Made by a program: the position numbers and the translations under genes. Shown piece after piece: positions 52,649 to 64,000 of a stretch of DNA of 64,000 nt. Under the pieces are notes generated by a model, which had not been told where the DNA came from, did no database searches, and was given only the letters and a program-made list of their open reading frames with translations. How positions within the stretch are numbered: position 1 is the first letter of the stretch; each line of letters begins with the position of its first letter. The stretch is from Peronospora farinosa (lineage: Eukaryota; Oomycota; Peronosporomycetes; Peronosporales; Peronosporaceae), in contig CANTFK010000898.1 in NCBI GenBank assembly GCA_947646735.1, forward strand, positions 1-64,000, read 5' to 3'.

Positions 52649-54441
52649 ATGGATCAGTGGCAGCTAGAGGAGGAGGAGGAGGAGCTAATGCAGGAGGCAC
52701 TAGCTCTTTTATCCGACTGTCAAGACGAAGACTACGACGCAGCCATATCACGTCTGCTTGTGTCCGACGACGAGTATCGTGGCCCCTTGTACACCAACCG
52801 CAGCGACTTTATCATGTCGACCACCGAAGTGGCTACTTCGATGTTCAATGCGCACGATCTGATGCCAAGCAGCGAAAACTTAAGCGCCGAAATCTCCCCC
52901 GCTGTAACGCCTGCGTTAACATTCGCTACTAGCAGTCCCGTCAAAAAGACGCCCACGTCCGTTGCCAAGCAGAAGCAGCGCAAGAACAAGGCGCCGGTCA
53001 CCGCTTTAGGCGCTGGAAAGAAGCGCAAAACCGCGTCTCATAACTCGAATCGCGCGCGTGACGAACGAAAAGAAGAGCTCATTTATCTTCGCAAAACAGT
53101 GCAGACAATGGAGGCGAGACTTCGAACGCTGCAGCTATCACAGCGTCGAGCGCTTCCTGTGCCTTCGCCTGCGTCTGCAACTATGAAAGCTTCAATTCCA
53201 GAAGAAACACATACGTTCACTGAGGGTGCATTTGCTCTTGCTGCACTGCAGGGACATACCGTCATCAGTGAGCCACTGTCGACCGAAGATATGAAGGAGG
53301 ATGCGGCGATGGGGCCTGTTTGGACAGAGATCGCAGCGCGCCAGTATCAAGAGCGACGCCGTGTCGAATTGGAAAACATTCGTTTGAAATTAATTCTTGA
53401 GGGTCAGGTCAAGATGGCCAAAAGCCTGGAGAAAATGCTGACAAAGCGTACTAGCTTACGGGTGGGACACGTGTCTTCGGTGTTGTAGAAGGGATTTTTT
53501 TGATAACGATGCTGTTCTGGGTTGGTATGTAGGTGATGGAATCTATTCAGGGCAAGTACTTGACCAGTTTGCAGCACAGAAAGCCGACGTCGACAGAGGA
53601 AGAAGATGAGGCGGCCATTTTTGCTCGTCTCGAAAACGAATTGGGTACTGCTCTCGACGAGGTGGACATTGCGTTTGAGGCAAACGGACTTGCTCGCATG
53701 GAAAAGACATACGCAGACGCGCAAGTTCGGCTCGAAAATGGGTCCATTATAATGGAGATTTTCGCCAACAAAGTTGTTCCATTCAGCGTGGACGCTACGA
53801 GCGACGCAGTCTGGAAGCACTTTCTTCATTCCATGGACCACATCCCATCACGTTTCGTCTACCAGAAGCAACTAAAGGTAGTCATTTTGCTTTGAGTCTT
53901 TATTTTTTGTGAAGCACAAGGATTAAATCTTTTGCCTGTTCATACGTAGAAGACGGAATCGACCGACGATACGTTAATGGAGAGTTTCGGCCTCGAGCTT
54001 GTTGGCAGTCGCAACGCCACCGCCGCCTTCCGCGTACGTCAGATTCGCAGGAAGTTTGTTCAACCTCACCGCGTCGTAATCGCCTGGCCCATGTACTCCG
54101 AGGCACTTGAACTTTCTGCTGAGCCTACAAAGGGTGTCCGACTTCATGAGAAGTGTTTTACCGTGGTTAAGGCACCTTCACAAGCTAGTGGCCGCCGAGG
54201 CGCCCTAATACAAACGTGCTACGTTCTCCGCCCAGAAATTTACGGTCATGTTGCTGATCGCGAGCGCATTCTCACAACTCTGACCGATTTTTTGCTAGAC
54301 TCAGTGTCGCATACGATTAGCTCAAGCCACCAGATGATTGAAAACTACCTGATAGATGGAGCGCTTCACTTTCGGACCGAAACAAAAGCGATGATGCAGG
54401 TTGATAGCAAGGAGATCAACGTTAAAGAAAAGTGCCCGTAG
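52649..54441 (+). CDS. M96-type basic/coiled-coil protein, gene 1
   Basis: Three exons: 52649-53461, 53533-53877 and 53950-54441, giving 548 residues. Introns of 71 and 72 bp begin GT and end AG, both in phase 0. I start at MDQWQLEEEEEEL, which matches the acidic start of the neighbour. Regions: acidic N-terminus; basic segment followed by a coil (NSNRARDERKEELIYLRKTV, near 134-165); WTEIAARQYQERRRVELENI with a second coil (230-271); and a C-terminal half of about 270 residues resembling START-like lipid-binding domains. Genes like this are numerous in oomycetes and often called 'M96 mating-specific family' (from memory); the bZIP-like basic region suggests DNA binding, unproven. The closest relative is the next gene. 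Confidence 0.8.
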
Positions 54442-55088
54442 CAACTTGAGGATAGGGAACACATTACATTTAGACTGTGGAGTTGTAGAGGACACGGAGC
54501 CTCATTTTGTTGCCATTCTTTACTAAATTGCACTCTGTACAACGAGTTTGCATTAACGTTGGCGCCAAACTTCGCACACCCATGCAGATTCATGTCTGAC
54601 AATAAGCGACACTTTGCTGCCTTCCCTTTTAGCGTTTCTCGAAGCAGCACATTCGATCATCTGGTGGGCTCATGCTAATGCTATCGGCCACGAACCCTGA
54701 CACGAAATCCGTGAGCGCGCTGACCTTGCGCGTGACTGATTAAACCAATTGCATTGGTGAATTTTTTAAGCGTATAATGTAACTTTTTTGCATAAACAAT
54801 CACGATGGATACGGTTTTCAGATATTTAGTAAGGTAAGATAAAGGCGACGTGTGATAAAAGAAGCAAGTTTTACTCGAACAATATGCCAGAACCTTTGAC
54901 AAACCTAAATTCTCTCCGTCGGGATATGTATAATTAAAATCTATATGCGACTGTTTTAAAATTCTGCTGCGACCAGGTTGAAGTTTCGAAGAACCATTCA
55001 CTTGGTCGTCTATTCGTTGGCCTGTCAAATGATCAGACGGTGTATTATAAAAATTAGTAATTGTCAATTTCTAAAAGCAGGAAAAAGT

Positions 55089-56705
55089 ATGTTACTGCAC
55101 GACGACGAGATGGAGACGCTGGAGGCGCTGGAGGCGACGTTGTCGTTTGTGGATGACTTCTCGCATGTCGCGCTGAAGCACGGAGCAATTCCACATGGAA
55201 ATGAAGGGGTTTGTAGTTCACTTCTACATGCTTCTTTCTCGTCAGATTTAGCGTCAGTCACCGTCGGGATGAATGGAGGGAACGGCGTGACTATCATGGA
55301 CGATGAGCTGGAGAGCCTGTTGCTAGAAACAGAGATGCCAAGCTATGTAAATGCTTCAAATGCGGTAAAAATTGAGACCTCAACAATAGGAGCGTCTGCC
55401 CAAGCGTCCAGTCCGACCAGCAACTCGGTTTTATTAGTTGCCGGCCCAGTCGTCAACGCCAACAACGAATCCAACCATCAAAGTCCCCGTGGCAATGAAA
55501 AGCACGTTACAAGCGGCAAGTCTAAGAAACGTGTGAGGTTAAATCCAAATCGGGCTCGTGACAATCGAAAGAATGAGCTAGCCTATCTACGCAATAAAGT
55601 CAAGCAAATGGAAGACCAGCTTCTCTCTCTTCGCCAGCTGTATATTGACAATAAGGATTTCACCAGCATGCCAACCACCACGAAACCCTCGACAGCGGAA
55701 ATGACTCCTGTTTGGCGTGACATGGCGTCAGCCCAACAGCAACGACGAGAGAACGCAGAGCGTGAGAACGCGCGGCTTAAGCTAGTTTTGGAAAGTCAGA
55801 TTAAGCTGGCGAAAAGTATGGAGGCAGTGATGCAGAGGCGGACACGGCAGCAGTTGGCCGGCTTCAATGGTGTCGTAGGTAACGCTGTTGGCGACGCGCA
55901 GGGCTCCACGTGGGACCTTCTTCTGGATAAAGATACATACGATACGTTGTTGGCTCGCGCAGAGGCAGCATACCACGAGGTGGACGAAGTTCTCGCTGCA
56001 AATGGGCTCAAATATCTTGAAACCGCGTGCACCAACGCCCAAATGCGTGAAGGCTCACAGGGCTTGTATGCAGACATTTTCACTAACAAGATGCTGCCAT
56101 TCGACTTTAACACTGCAGCTGAGGCGGTATGGACGCATTTCCGAGGCAGTGAGAAACACCGCGGTAACCTGTACGAAAATTTCTCCAAGGTACGGACACA
56201 GGTCGTAAACAAGACTTTGGTGTGATTTTATTAACTGACTGTGCTGTGTGTGGACGACTAGGATGTCGAATCATCATCCGATACTGTGGCCGAAATGTTT
56301 GCTATTGAATTCATGGCAAACGACATGGCTGCTGATTTTCGCGTCAAGCAGGTCGTACGGCGCTACGTTGAAGATGATCGACAGGTTGTAGTCTGGGTTT
56401 CCACTGCATCGGCGCTCGAAGATTCCAAGTCACCTTTCACGAGCTTTGGCTTTTGCGAGAAGGGTTACGTCATCAGTAAGCGCGTACGAGGACGAGACGA
56501 CTTTTCAATGTTTCAGACGTGTTGCTTGGTGTCGCCCCAGATGTCCGACGCTGGGCCGTTCGATCTGTCCACGGTCGGAACCTTTACAGAATTCGTGCTA
56601 AGTTTCATGTTCGCCACCATCACATCGAGCCAGCAACTCATTGAGAACATGCTAATGGACCAGTCGCTAAAACCTAAGCTCCGCCCACAGGCTTTAATTG
56701 GTTGA
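55089..56705 (+). CDS. M96-type basic/coiled-coil protein, gene 2
   Basis: Two exons: 55089-56189 and 56262-56705, giving 514 residues, with a 72-bp GT-AG intron in phase 0. Same order as gene 1: METLEALEATLSFVDDF start, basic/coil NPNRARDNRKNELAYLRNKV, WRDMASAQQQRRENAERENA with coil, and the C-terminal half (SQQLIENMLMDQSL near the end; gene 1 has SHQMIENYLIDGAL). The intron matches the second intron of gene 1; the first intron of gene 1 is absent here, where the coding sequence runs through (QRRTRQQLAGFNGV). Tandem, same strand, 647 bp apart. An upstream in-frame extension to 54978 is unlikely to be coding. Confidence 0.8.
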
Positions 56706-56822
56706 GAGCGCCAGAAGAAAACTAAATGTAGAAGCATCGAAGCACCAACAATTGGTTTGTTGATATGATGAAATTATTATTTGAGCAACCACTTCGTCTT
56801 CAGATCTACTATCTAGTAAGGA

Positions 56823-57071
56823 TTGTTGTCGCACGTGGGCGCTCCTATAGCTCATTTGAGGCCCAGCCACAAGGCTGGCAAAACTTCGCTGCATCTGCGG
56901 CTTACAGAAAACAACGCTCGCTTCAGCTGCGGTATGAGCGACGCGGAGATGGATCGACTGCTGTTGAGGACGCTGTCCTATATACACAGCTGCGGTATGA
57001 GCGACGCGGAGATGGATCGACTGCTGTTGAGGACGCTGTCCTATATATCAGATCATAAAGCGACGTGTTAA
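56823..57071 (+). pseudogene. Possible N-terminal remnant of a third M96-type gene
   Basis: The frame ending at 57069-57071 contains MSDAEMDRLLLRTLSYISDH, with the spacing and hydrophobic pattern of the gene 2 start (METLEALEATLSFVDDF), duplicated by the 63-bp repeat. It stops right after. Position and strand fit a third tandem copy reduced to its first exon. Weak evidence: only about 18 residues are comparable. Confidence 0.35.
56924..57049 (+). repeat. 63-bp tandem duplication
   Basis: Two copies (56924-56986, 56987-57049), identical except for the last few bases. 63 bp is 21 codons; in one frame each copy reads SCGMSDAEMDRLLLRTLSYI. Confidence 0.95.
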
Positions 57072-57707
57072 CGTCAACGCATTGGCGCCAACAAGAAATA
57101 TTTTTGCCATCAACATTTACCACAGGTGGTAGCTAACCGGGGGTAATAATGTATCTGCTCATGCTCTTTCCAATGCATTATGCTCAACAATTGCTTGACT
57201 ACGACCAAGTGCCGCGTCATAGTGAATTCGAGACGACCTCGCGTCAAGGGCGTACTTGCAGAGCAATGGAAAGGAAGCTAGAATCGATACGCCCTCGCTA
57301 TCGCACGAGAGGTATCGATAATAAAATGCTAACCACTACAGGGGCTTATCAGGCAGTAAACCTCTCAGCGCTGGCCGCTTTCAGCTCCAGACATTCACCC
57401 AGTTCTCCCTACATCGTCACCCGTTAGCAAGCGCGCCAAGAGAAGTTTAACGGTGAGGTCACCAGGCTGAGCTGTGCATACGAGCCACGTAATGCTCGCT
57501 AAAACATGGAGAAGCTGTTTGTGAGTGCGACAGCAAATGTCTGCCTGTGCTGAATTTGCTGAGGACAAGCGACCGCGCAGTCATATTGTCTTGTACCCGA
57601 CGAGAGGAAACTCAGAGCTCACATAAAGTTGTCGTTGATAGCTAATGTTTACTTCAATTGTTTGCTGTCTCTCAATTATTGACCTATGGTGTTGTTAATA
57701 AAGCCTT
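57072..57707. other. Spacer left of the Copia element
   Basis: No convincing gene. A 92-codon plus-strand ORF (57149-57427) has no recognisable feature. Confidence 0.4.
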
Positions 57708-57712
57708 CTTTC
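57708..57712. repeat. Copia target-site duplication CTTTC, left copy
   Basis: CTTTC flanks the element here and at 62970-62974. Confidence 0.9.
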
Positions 57713-57959
57713 TATAGGCAAGATGCGTGTTGCGAGAAGGAAGCGGTAGGTTAACAATAAGATTCTGTATTGATACTTACTAGTTATCTCTTCTGTCTGC
57801 CTCCTAGCCACTCGTTCTCCTAAATGTCTGTGCTCCAACCGCCTCAACGACAGATGGCTGCTGGCCAACTTGTCTGCTACCATCTTGCACTGACTATCTC
57901 TGACCAGATTGACGGCTGGCGCTAATCGAAATCATAATCTTCAACATCAACTTCCAACA
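57713..57959 (-). mobile_element. 3' LTR of Copia
   Basis: 247 bp. Differs from the 5' LTR at 57715 (T for C) and near 57906 (A for G), plus strand. Confidence 0.9.
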
Positions 57960-58041
57960 CTCCTCCTCGATTACGCCTCCGTTCTTCCCTTACTCCACCC
58001 TCCAACGTCCTTTAACACCCTTGATCGTTCTTGTTCTTTCC

Positions 58042-61000
58042 TTACATGATGTGCACGAGCGCGCGCAGTGTCGAGAGCTTCGTCGCGTCCAACGCCTTCG
58101 TGAGGAGGTCTGCGAGCATCTGCTCCGACCTGACGTAGCTCGCCACGATAATGCCGCGACGCGAGTAGTCGCACAGGAACTTGAGGCGCACAACCACGTG
58201 TTTCGCCTTCAGCGACGATGCCTCGCCCGCGATCTGCGCAATTGCCGCTTGGTTGTCCACTCGCAACTGCATCGGGAGTTTGGGCTCCACGCCCACTTCG
58301 CGCAACATCTCACGCAGGCCGAGCAGCTCGCGCGCGACCTCACTCGCCGCAACAAACTCCGCCTCCATCGTCGACAGGAATACGCCTCCCTGCTTCCGCG
58401 CACCCCAGCTGACGGCCATCCCGTTAAGCATCACGATGCTACCCGTCATTGACTTCCGGTCCGTCTTGTCGGCGGCAAAATCCGCGTCGCTAAACGCTTC
58501 CAGGCACATCACCGCACCCGGGTTGTCTTCTGGAATCATCGCGACCTTGAGCGCCGCCGTACCCTTGAGGTATCGCGTGACGCGTTTCGCCAGCTTCCAG
58601 TCTGCCAGTCGAGGCGCGTGTGCTCGTCTCGTGACCTTGTGCACCGCAAATGCTATGTCGGGGCGCGTGCAACGCGCCACCCAGAGCAGCGAGCCGACCA
58701 GCGACTGGAACTGGCGCACTGTCGGTCCTAGTCGCGCACTTGGCGTCCCAAGAAGATCCGCATCGCCCTCCTCCATCTCGTAGCAGCTGTCGTCGATCGG
58801 CGTCCACGTCGAGTTGGCGTCGGCGAGCCCGTTGTCGCGCAGGAGGTCTCCGATGGCCTCCTCCTGATCGAGCGTGTACCCGCGCTGACCATTGTGCGTC
58901 ACGCGCATGCCCAGAAACTTGCTAACCCGCCCCAGGTCCTTAATCGACAACGAAGCAAGGCTTTTGAAGAACCGCTCGACCGCTGCCGCGCTCGTCCCTG
59001 TCGCGAGGAGATCGTCGACATACACGCCGACCACGACGAGGTCGTCGCCGTCGCGCTTCCAGTAGAAGCACATGTCGCTCTCGCACCGCGTGAAACCAGC
59101 AACAGTGAGCTTCGAGTGCAGCAGCTGGCTCCATAGCCGGCCTGCCTGCTTGAGCCCATACAGGCTCTTTCTCAGCTCCAGCACCAGCTCACTCGCGTTC
59201 GCAACGCTATGCGCTCGCAGCGTCTCCTCCGATACCGGCATGCCGCGCGGCATCTGAAGGAAGATGCGGAGGTGTGGCTCCATGTCGGCTTTGACGTAGG
59301 CGTTGGGGATGTCGCCGTGCTTGGCAGGCACCCCCCACGTCGCCGCAAGCGCCAGGATCACTTTGACCGTCGACAGGTCCATCACGGCAGCGAAGGTGAG
59401 CGTGTAGTCGACGCCGAGCACCTGCTCGTTGCCGCACGCCACCAATCTCGCCTTCAGCCGCTCGAGGCCGCCCTGCGCATCCGTCTTGGTCTTGTAGACC
59501 CATTTAGTGTGCAACGCGTGCGTCCCTGGCGCTCGCTTTGTGATTTTCCAGACGTCGTTGGCCTCAAGCGCGGCAATCTCCTCTTTCATAGCCTTCTCCC
59601 ACTCTTCGCGCTTGACGCTGCGCATCGCCTGTCCGTAGTTAAGCGGATCGTGCTCAAAAACAGCGTTTACGACCTCTCCGCTCGCGGCTGCCTCCTCCTG
59701 ACGAGCAGCCGCTTCTGCGCGTTTTGACGCACCGCGTGTTCCATGCGCCGCCCGCGTCCATCGCTTTCCTCTCTTCTTCCGCGTCGCGCTGCTTCCCTCT
59801 GCGCGACCATCGTTCACCGCTGCTGCTGATGGTATGTCCGACTCTTCCAGGTCTACGGCTCGATCGCCGACGTCCATCGCACGCTGAAGTTGCACGTTTT
59901 GCGCCTCCGTCAACGTCTTGATGTTCTTGATGTTCTGCGTGACGACCACTTTGTTGTCACGCGGTAGTAGCACCTTGTAGCCCTTGGTTTCTTCGCTGAC
60001 GCCGACAATGATGGCGCGTTTCGAGCGCTGCAGCAACGAGTTCTTGCCCGGGTCCCTGTACACGTCGCACGGGGAGCCGAAGACGACGATTCCGCGCAGA
60101 TCCGGCGTCTTTCCCGTCAGAACCTCGAGTGGTGACGCTCTCTTTGCGTTTGCTCGCGTGGGGCTCCGGTTGAGGATGTGCACGGCATATTGCACCGCGT
60201 CTCCCCAGAACGTCAGTGGCAGCGCGCAGGCAAACATCATACTACGCGCGAGGTTCAGCACTGTGCGGTGCATTCTTTCCGCCTTGCCGTTTGAAGCTTG
60301 GTTGCGCGCCTCCGACACTTGGCGCGCGAAGCCCGTGCGCTCGCAGAATAGGTCCACGTTGGCGTATTCTCCGCCGCCATCCGTGCGGAGCACGTGAATC
60401 TTGAATCCGAAGAGCTTCTCGAAGTGAACGAGGAATGACTCGAATTGCTTCGCCGCAGCATCCTTTGTGCTCGCGAGGAAGACTCGGCAGTAGTTGCTCT
60501 TGTGATCAATGAAGTTCACAAGGTAACGATTGCCGAGCCGATCCTGCGGCGTCATGGGACCCTTGAGGTCCGATCAGATGACGCCGCCGATGCGATCGAT
60601 GTGCGAGTGCGCGCCGCTGTCCTGTTGCGACTGCGCGTTGCGCGTCTGCTTGACCTCGAGGCACGACACGCACGCCATGCGTTTGTTGCTGCTCAGTCGA
60701 ATGCCCGATGCCGGGTCTCGCGCCATGCGTTCGATCGTGTCGAATGCGAGGTGGCCGAGTCGCTGGTGCCAATGCAACAGCGAGGCTTCGTGCGGCTCGT
60801 CGGCGGTAGTTTCCGTTGCATGCGCTTCGAGCGCCGCCATGATCGCGTCGCCGCCTGCACCCTCCTTGTCTTGCGAGGCCTTTGTCACGACATACAGCAC
60901 GTTACTGTCGATCACGACATCGAACGCGACTGCACCATCGCTGCGCCGAGCGAGCGAGCGCTCGTCGCCGTCGTGCACGAAGGCAAACCCTTTGTTCTCG

Positions 61001-62718
61001 AGCTTGCCGTACGACACAATGTTCTTTGCCAGTCGCGGAGCCAGGTACACGTCCGTAAGCGTCACGACAGCCTTCGCGCCACGCGCGAGAACCTCGAGGC
61101 GCACGCTGCCGACACGCGTCAGGTGAAGCGACTCGCCGTCTGCCATTGCGATCTCGTGGCTGCAAGCCGTCGAGTTGAGTAGCAGTGACTCGTCGTTGAC
61201 GAGATGCCGGCTCGCGCCACTGTCGAGGATCCAGTCTCCTCGGTCGGCCCCCGTGGCATCGGTCGCCGCAAGCACGAAGCCACGCGTGCCGTCCGTGGCT
61301 CGTGCTCCGTCGCTCGTTGCAAGCACGAATCCGCATGAGTCGTCCATGGCTCGCGCTCCGTCTCTTGCATTGCTCGCTGCTGTTTCCTTTCCGCGCGAGC
61401 TCTTCTTTTTCCTGTTGCGCTTCTTTGTGGGCACAACACGCTTCTCGGTCAGCGCGAGGATCATGCTGGCGCCTCCACCCTTTGCGGGTGTCTCGTCGTC
61501 GTGCACGACACGCGCGCGACAGTCAGCTGCGATGTGTCCCGATCGCCCGCATCGGTAGCACGTAATCGCGCTCTTGATTTTGCCTTCCACGTGCGCGGCG
61601 ACGACCTCACGACCCACTGCGCTGCTGCCATGCTCAATGGACTGCGCGAAGTGCGCCAGCTCCTCGGCGTGGCGCAGGTAGTCGACTCGCGTGGATTCAT
61701 ACTTAGAACGCATCACGTTCATCAGCTCCGGAGAAGCGTGGTGGACGATGTTGTCCAGAACAAGCGAGTGGGCACCACCACGCGCCTCGCTGACGGCGAC
61801 CATATACAGGAAGTGCTCGGCCCAGGTGCGTCGTGCGTCCTTCTTGGCCATGAACAGCTTCATCGCCTGGCTTGCAGTGATTGACGTCTTAAACGTGCGC
61901 AGGAGCTGCTCCATTATGTACTCCAGTGTGGGTGTCTGCATCCACCAGGTGTCAACCTGCTTGTGATAGTACCTCTCAGCCGTGCCGGCAAGAAAGTGCC
62001 CAAGCAGGTCAACCTTGACGTCTTCGGTCCATCCGAAACCACACGACGCTTCCGCGAGGCTCACCGCGCGCAGAAACGTGCGCCCCCAGTCGAAGAACCC
62101 GCTTCCGAGTCCGCGGTACAGCTCTGTACCATCGAACTTGCGTATGTTCAACTTACGCTGGCTTGCCGACGGCATCCCATATCCGTTGAGGCCCGGGCGC
62201 ACATATGCTTGCGGTGGAGCGGCTTGTTGCGGCGTCGGTGAGGCTGCATGCGCCCGCGGATGTGGCGCATACGCTGGTGCGCGCTGCTGCGATGCTGCGC
62301 GCGCGCGGGGTGGCTCGAGCGATGCGAATCTCGACGCGCTCATATCGGTCGCGCGTTGGTACTCGCGCGGCGCCGGTGCCTTCTCCTCCGCGTCTCCGAT
62401 CGCGTCAATCGTCATCGGTCGACCGCGCATGTTGGCGTCGAGTTTCGAGGCGAACAGGCCGCTCTCCACGGCCCCGATCATGCGCTCCTCCTCGTCTCGC
62501 ACTCTCTGCGACGTCTCGAGGCTCGCCAGTCGATCGGTGAGTGCGGCGAGCGCGGCGAGGATCTTATCGTCTCGCTGCCCGCTCTCGCAAGTGGGTCCAT
62601 CGTTGACGACTGCGGGTGCGATGGGCGCACGCGCTGGCGATCCGCGTCCAGGCGAAGCTCGCGGGACACCCCCTGGTGTCTTCGTAGTCGGTTCGGTGGC
62701 TCCGGCCATTGGGCTCAT
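58042..62718 (-). CDS. Copia Gag-Pol polyprotein with one in-frame TGA
   Basis: One frame from ATG 62718 to the stop at 58042, about 1558 codons, with a single TGA at 60576-60574. Order: Gag with zinc knuckle CYRCGRSGHIAADC (about 387-400), protease DWILDSGASRHLVND (about 494), GAG-pre-integrase LHWHQRLGHLAFDTI with CVSCLEVKQ, integrase core (D in SDLKGPM, D in LRTDGGGEYAN, E in NGKAERMHRTVLN), RT (DIPNAYVKAD, YVDDLLATG; Asp pair at about 1232), and RNase H (AFSDADFAADKTDRKS, MEAEFVAASEVARE, LRVDNQAAIAQI). The TGA replaces the residue just before SDLKGPM in the integrase core, so it looks like a recent inactivating mutation and not a programmed gag/pol stop. Without it the copy would look coding-competent. 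Confidence 0.93.
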
Positions 62719-62722
62719 AACC
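62711..62722 (-). promoter_or_regulatory. Copia primer binding site containing the Gag start codon
   Basis: In element direction GGTTATGAGCCC directly follows the LTR. It is complementary to the anticodon stem-loop of initiator tRNA-Met (half-tRNA priming, as in Ty5/copia-type elements). The ATG inside it is the first in-frame Met of the polyprotein (MSP). Confidence 0.85.
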
Positions 62723-62969
62723 TACAGGCAAGATGCGTGTTGCGAGAAGGAAGCGGTAGGTTAACAATAAGATTCTGTATTGATACTTACTAGTTATCTC
62801 TTCTGTCTGCCTCCTAGCCACTCGTTCTCCTAAATGTCTGTGCTCCAACCGCCTCAACGACAGATGGCTGCTGGCCAACTTGTCTGCTACCATCTTGCAC
62901 TGACTATCTCTGACCGGATTGACGGCTGGCGCTAATCGAAATCATAATCTTCAACATCAACTTCCAACA
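62723..62969 (-). mobile_element. 5' LTR of Copia
   Basis: 247 bp, the same length as the 3' LTR. It begins TGTTGGAAG in element direction. Confidence 0.9.
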
Positions 62970-62974
62970 CTTTC
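62970..62974. repeat. Copia target-site duplication CTTTC, right copy
   Basis: Matches 57708-57712. Confidence 0.9.
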
Positions 62975-64000
62975 TGCATCATGGACACCAGATGAGCTGT
63001 GCTTTATATCTATTGTAAGAGCACTGATGCCTTTGTTTCTAACCGTGGCCAACTGGTGTCCTATTGTTACAACTCAATGAATAAATTAATGCAGAGCAAC
63101 TTTCGACATTCCAGACTGAAATTATCACGTCGCTGTGTATGCTGTGGCATCGCGCATTGCTGTGGCTTTTTTCGCAACCGCCAACATTGGTCGCAAGCAA
63201 AATGTGAGTATAAGTTTAGCACCGAACCGCGTTTACACCCCGGCTTTTGGCACACTACCGCGGCTTTGTTGTGACTGACTGCATCATTGCCGCGGTGTCA
63301 TTTTAAAAATGTTGATATGGTGATCCTTTATTGCCAGCTCGCTCGTTAGAGGCTAAGTCATCCAGTCAGCAAGTAGACAAATGCGGAAACACAAGACGTC
63401 TCTCCGCTTATTACAGACAGTTATCCTAAATGTCTGGTTTCGTGATGTGCTGATAGTGGAGACTCATGCCGCACTTGTTGTTTAATTTTTCTTGGGTCTG
63501 TGTCAGTTCAACTCAGCCGAAATTGGAGTTGAACACTCGTACCCGACGAAGTGCCAGCTTTTTTTTGCTCCTAAACGATCAAGTGAGCAACTGTGGCTGC
63601 TTGGATACTCTGTGGGTTCATTAGTTGTTGGTGGTTGTGGAACCTTGTTTTAACGATTCTACAGAGGGTAAATGTCAACGTACATAAAGTCAAAAGTTGC
63701 TCGAGTATTTGTTTGGCTGCCCTTAGTACTCATAACGACACTAAGACGCACAATTGTCTGCTTCTTGTACGTCTTACTTGAGTTGCGTCGTATCTGTAGT
63801 ACCAGACCACCTGGCTTCGAAGATAAGTTCTGCGTCGAATGTTGCGACTAGCAAGATTTCACACAACCCGAGTCGGCCGACATGCAGACATTGCATATCT
63901 GCGAGCGGTATAACCGTCTGCACCCGAACTTGGCATCGGCACATATTTCACTGTTTTGGTGGCACGGAGGATTAATTGCCGTCAGCTCGTCTGCTGTGAC
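62975..64000. other. No gene recognised
   Basis: Unique-looking DNA with short ORFs only (62999-63274, 63593-63781), none with a known motif. Together with 57072-57707 it forms the host sequence into which Copia inserted. Confidence 0.4.

Larger units (their letters stand above)
57713..62969 (-). mobile_element. Copia element, 5257 bp, nearly intact
   Basis: Two 247-bp LTRs differ at only two positions that I can see. The element has a 5-bp target duplication (CTTTC), a clear primer site and one long polyprotein frame broken by a single TGA. In element direction the LTR begins TGTTGG and ends CCTGTA or CCTATA, so it lacks the usual CA end. The LTR similarity makes it the youngest insertion in the window. 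Confidence 0.95.

Noticed and set aside
60574..60576. Programmed TGA readthrough separating gag and pol in Copia
   Set aside because: The TGA lies within the integrase core, far past the gag and protease parts, where no regulatory stop is expected.
58021..62793. Large plus-strand ORFs opposite the Copia polyprotein (for example 60445-61182, 61982-62764)
   Set aside because: High GC and codon bias of the minus-strand gene produce open shadow frames. They contain no domains, are scattered over frames and do not share the LTR-proximal placement of the Gypsy antisense ORFs.
1..64000. tRNA or rRNA genes
   Set aside because: No cloverleaf or rRNA-like stretch was recognised; the tRNA-like strings are primer binding sites of retroelements.

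Overview
The window is repeat-dominated nuclear DNA of a filamentous oomycete, most likely a peronosporalean (Phytophthora or downy mildew type; I cannot name the species). The reasons are short GT-AG introns (about 71-96 bp), a tandem pair of basic/coiled-coil genes of the oomycete type often annotated 'M96 mating-specific family', and Ty3/Gypsy and Ty1/Copia retrotransposons whose proteins look oomycete-like. About 80% of the sequence is LTR-retrotransposon DNA. Only three ordinary genes are convincing: a TPR protein (21547-22611) and the M96-type pair (52649-54441 and 55089-56705).

Layout. 1-3058: 3' end of Gypsy element A1, with the Pol tail, a coiled-coil ORF on the opposite strand, an 18-bp tandem repeat and the 3' LTR. 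3059-4269: an inverted fragment of family B, then a ladder of truncated LTR starts and minisatellites. 4270-21168: Gypsy element A2 (gag, protease, RT, RNase H, a second RNase H, integrase, chromodomain), split by Gypsy element B1 (7440-13785). 21169-24286: host DNA with the TPR gene. 24287-32600: Gypsy element C, its gag broken by a solo A-type LTR with a target-site duplication. 33071-34528: degenerate Copia gag, into which Gypsy B2 (34529-36469) is inserted. 36470-38325: inverted copy of the C pol. 38326-42835: Gypsy D1. 42836-44882: AT-rich spacer. 44883-51837: Gypsy D2. 52528-57071: M96-type genes plus a possible third remnant. 57713-62969: a nearly intact, young Copia element with a 5-bp target duplication. 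62975-64000: no gene seen.

Main observation. All four Gypsy groups (A1, B, C, D) have coiled-coil or basic/Ser-rich reading frames on the antisense strand at their 3' end. Where the 3' LTR is present, the antisense ATG lies only about 57-106 bp inside it, and in B and D the frame runs back into the sense pol gene opposite the chromodomain or its linker. In D the antisense protein is recognisable in two diverged copies. This looks like a retained antisense gene of oomycete Gypsy elements. In A2, Pol also carries a second RNase H domain, a trait reported for oomycete elements and plant Tat elements; antisense ORFs are known from some plant Tat elements too.

The region also records heavy recombination: a 274-bp duplicated gag flank around B1 without target duplication, mismatched LTRs on A2, a 1.86-kb inverted repeat and an 8.28-kb-spaced direct repeat (both nearly identical in the pol core but diverged at one or both ends), and two perfect hairpins that look template-made.
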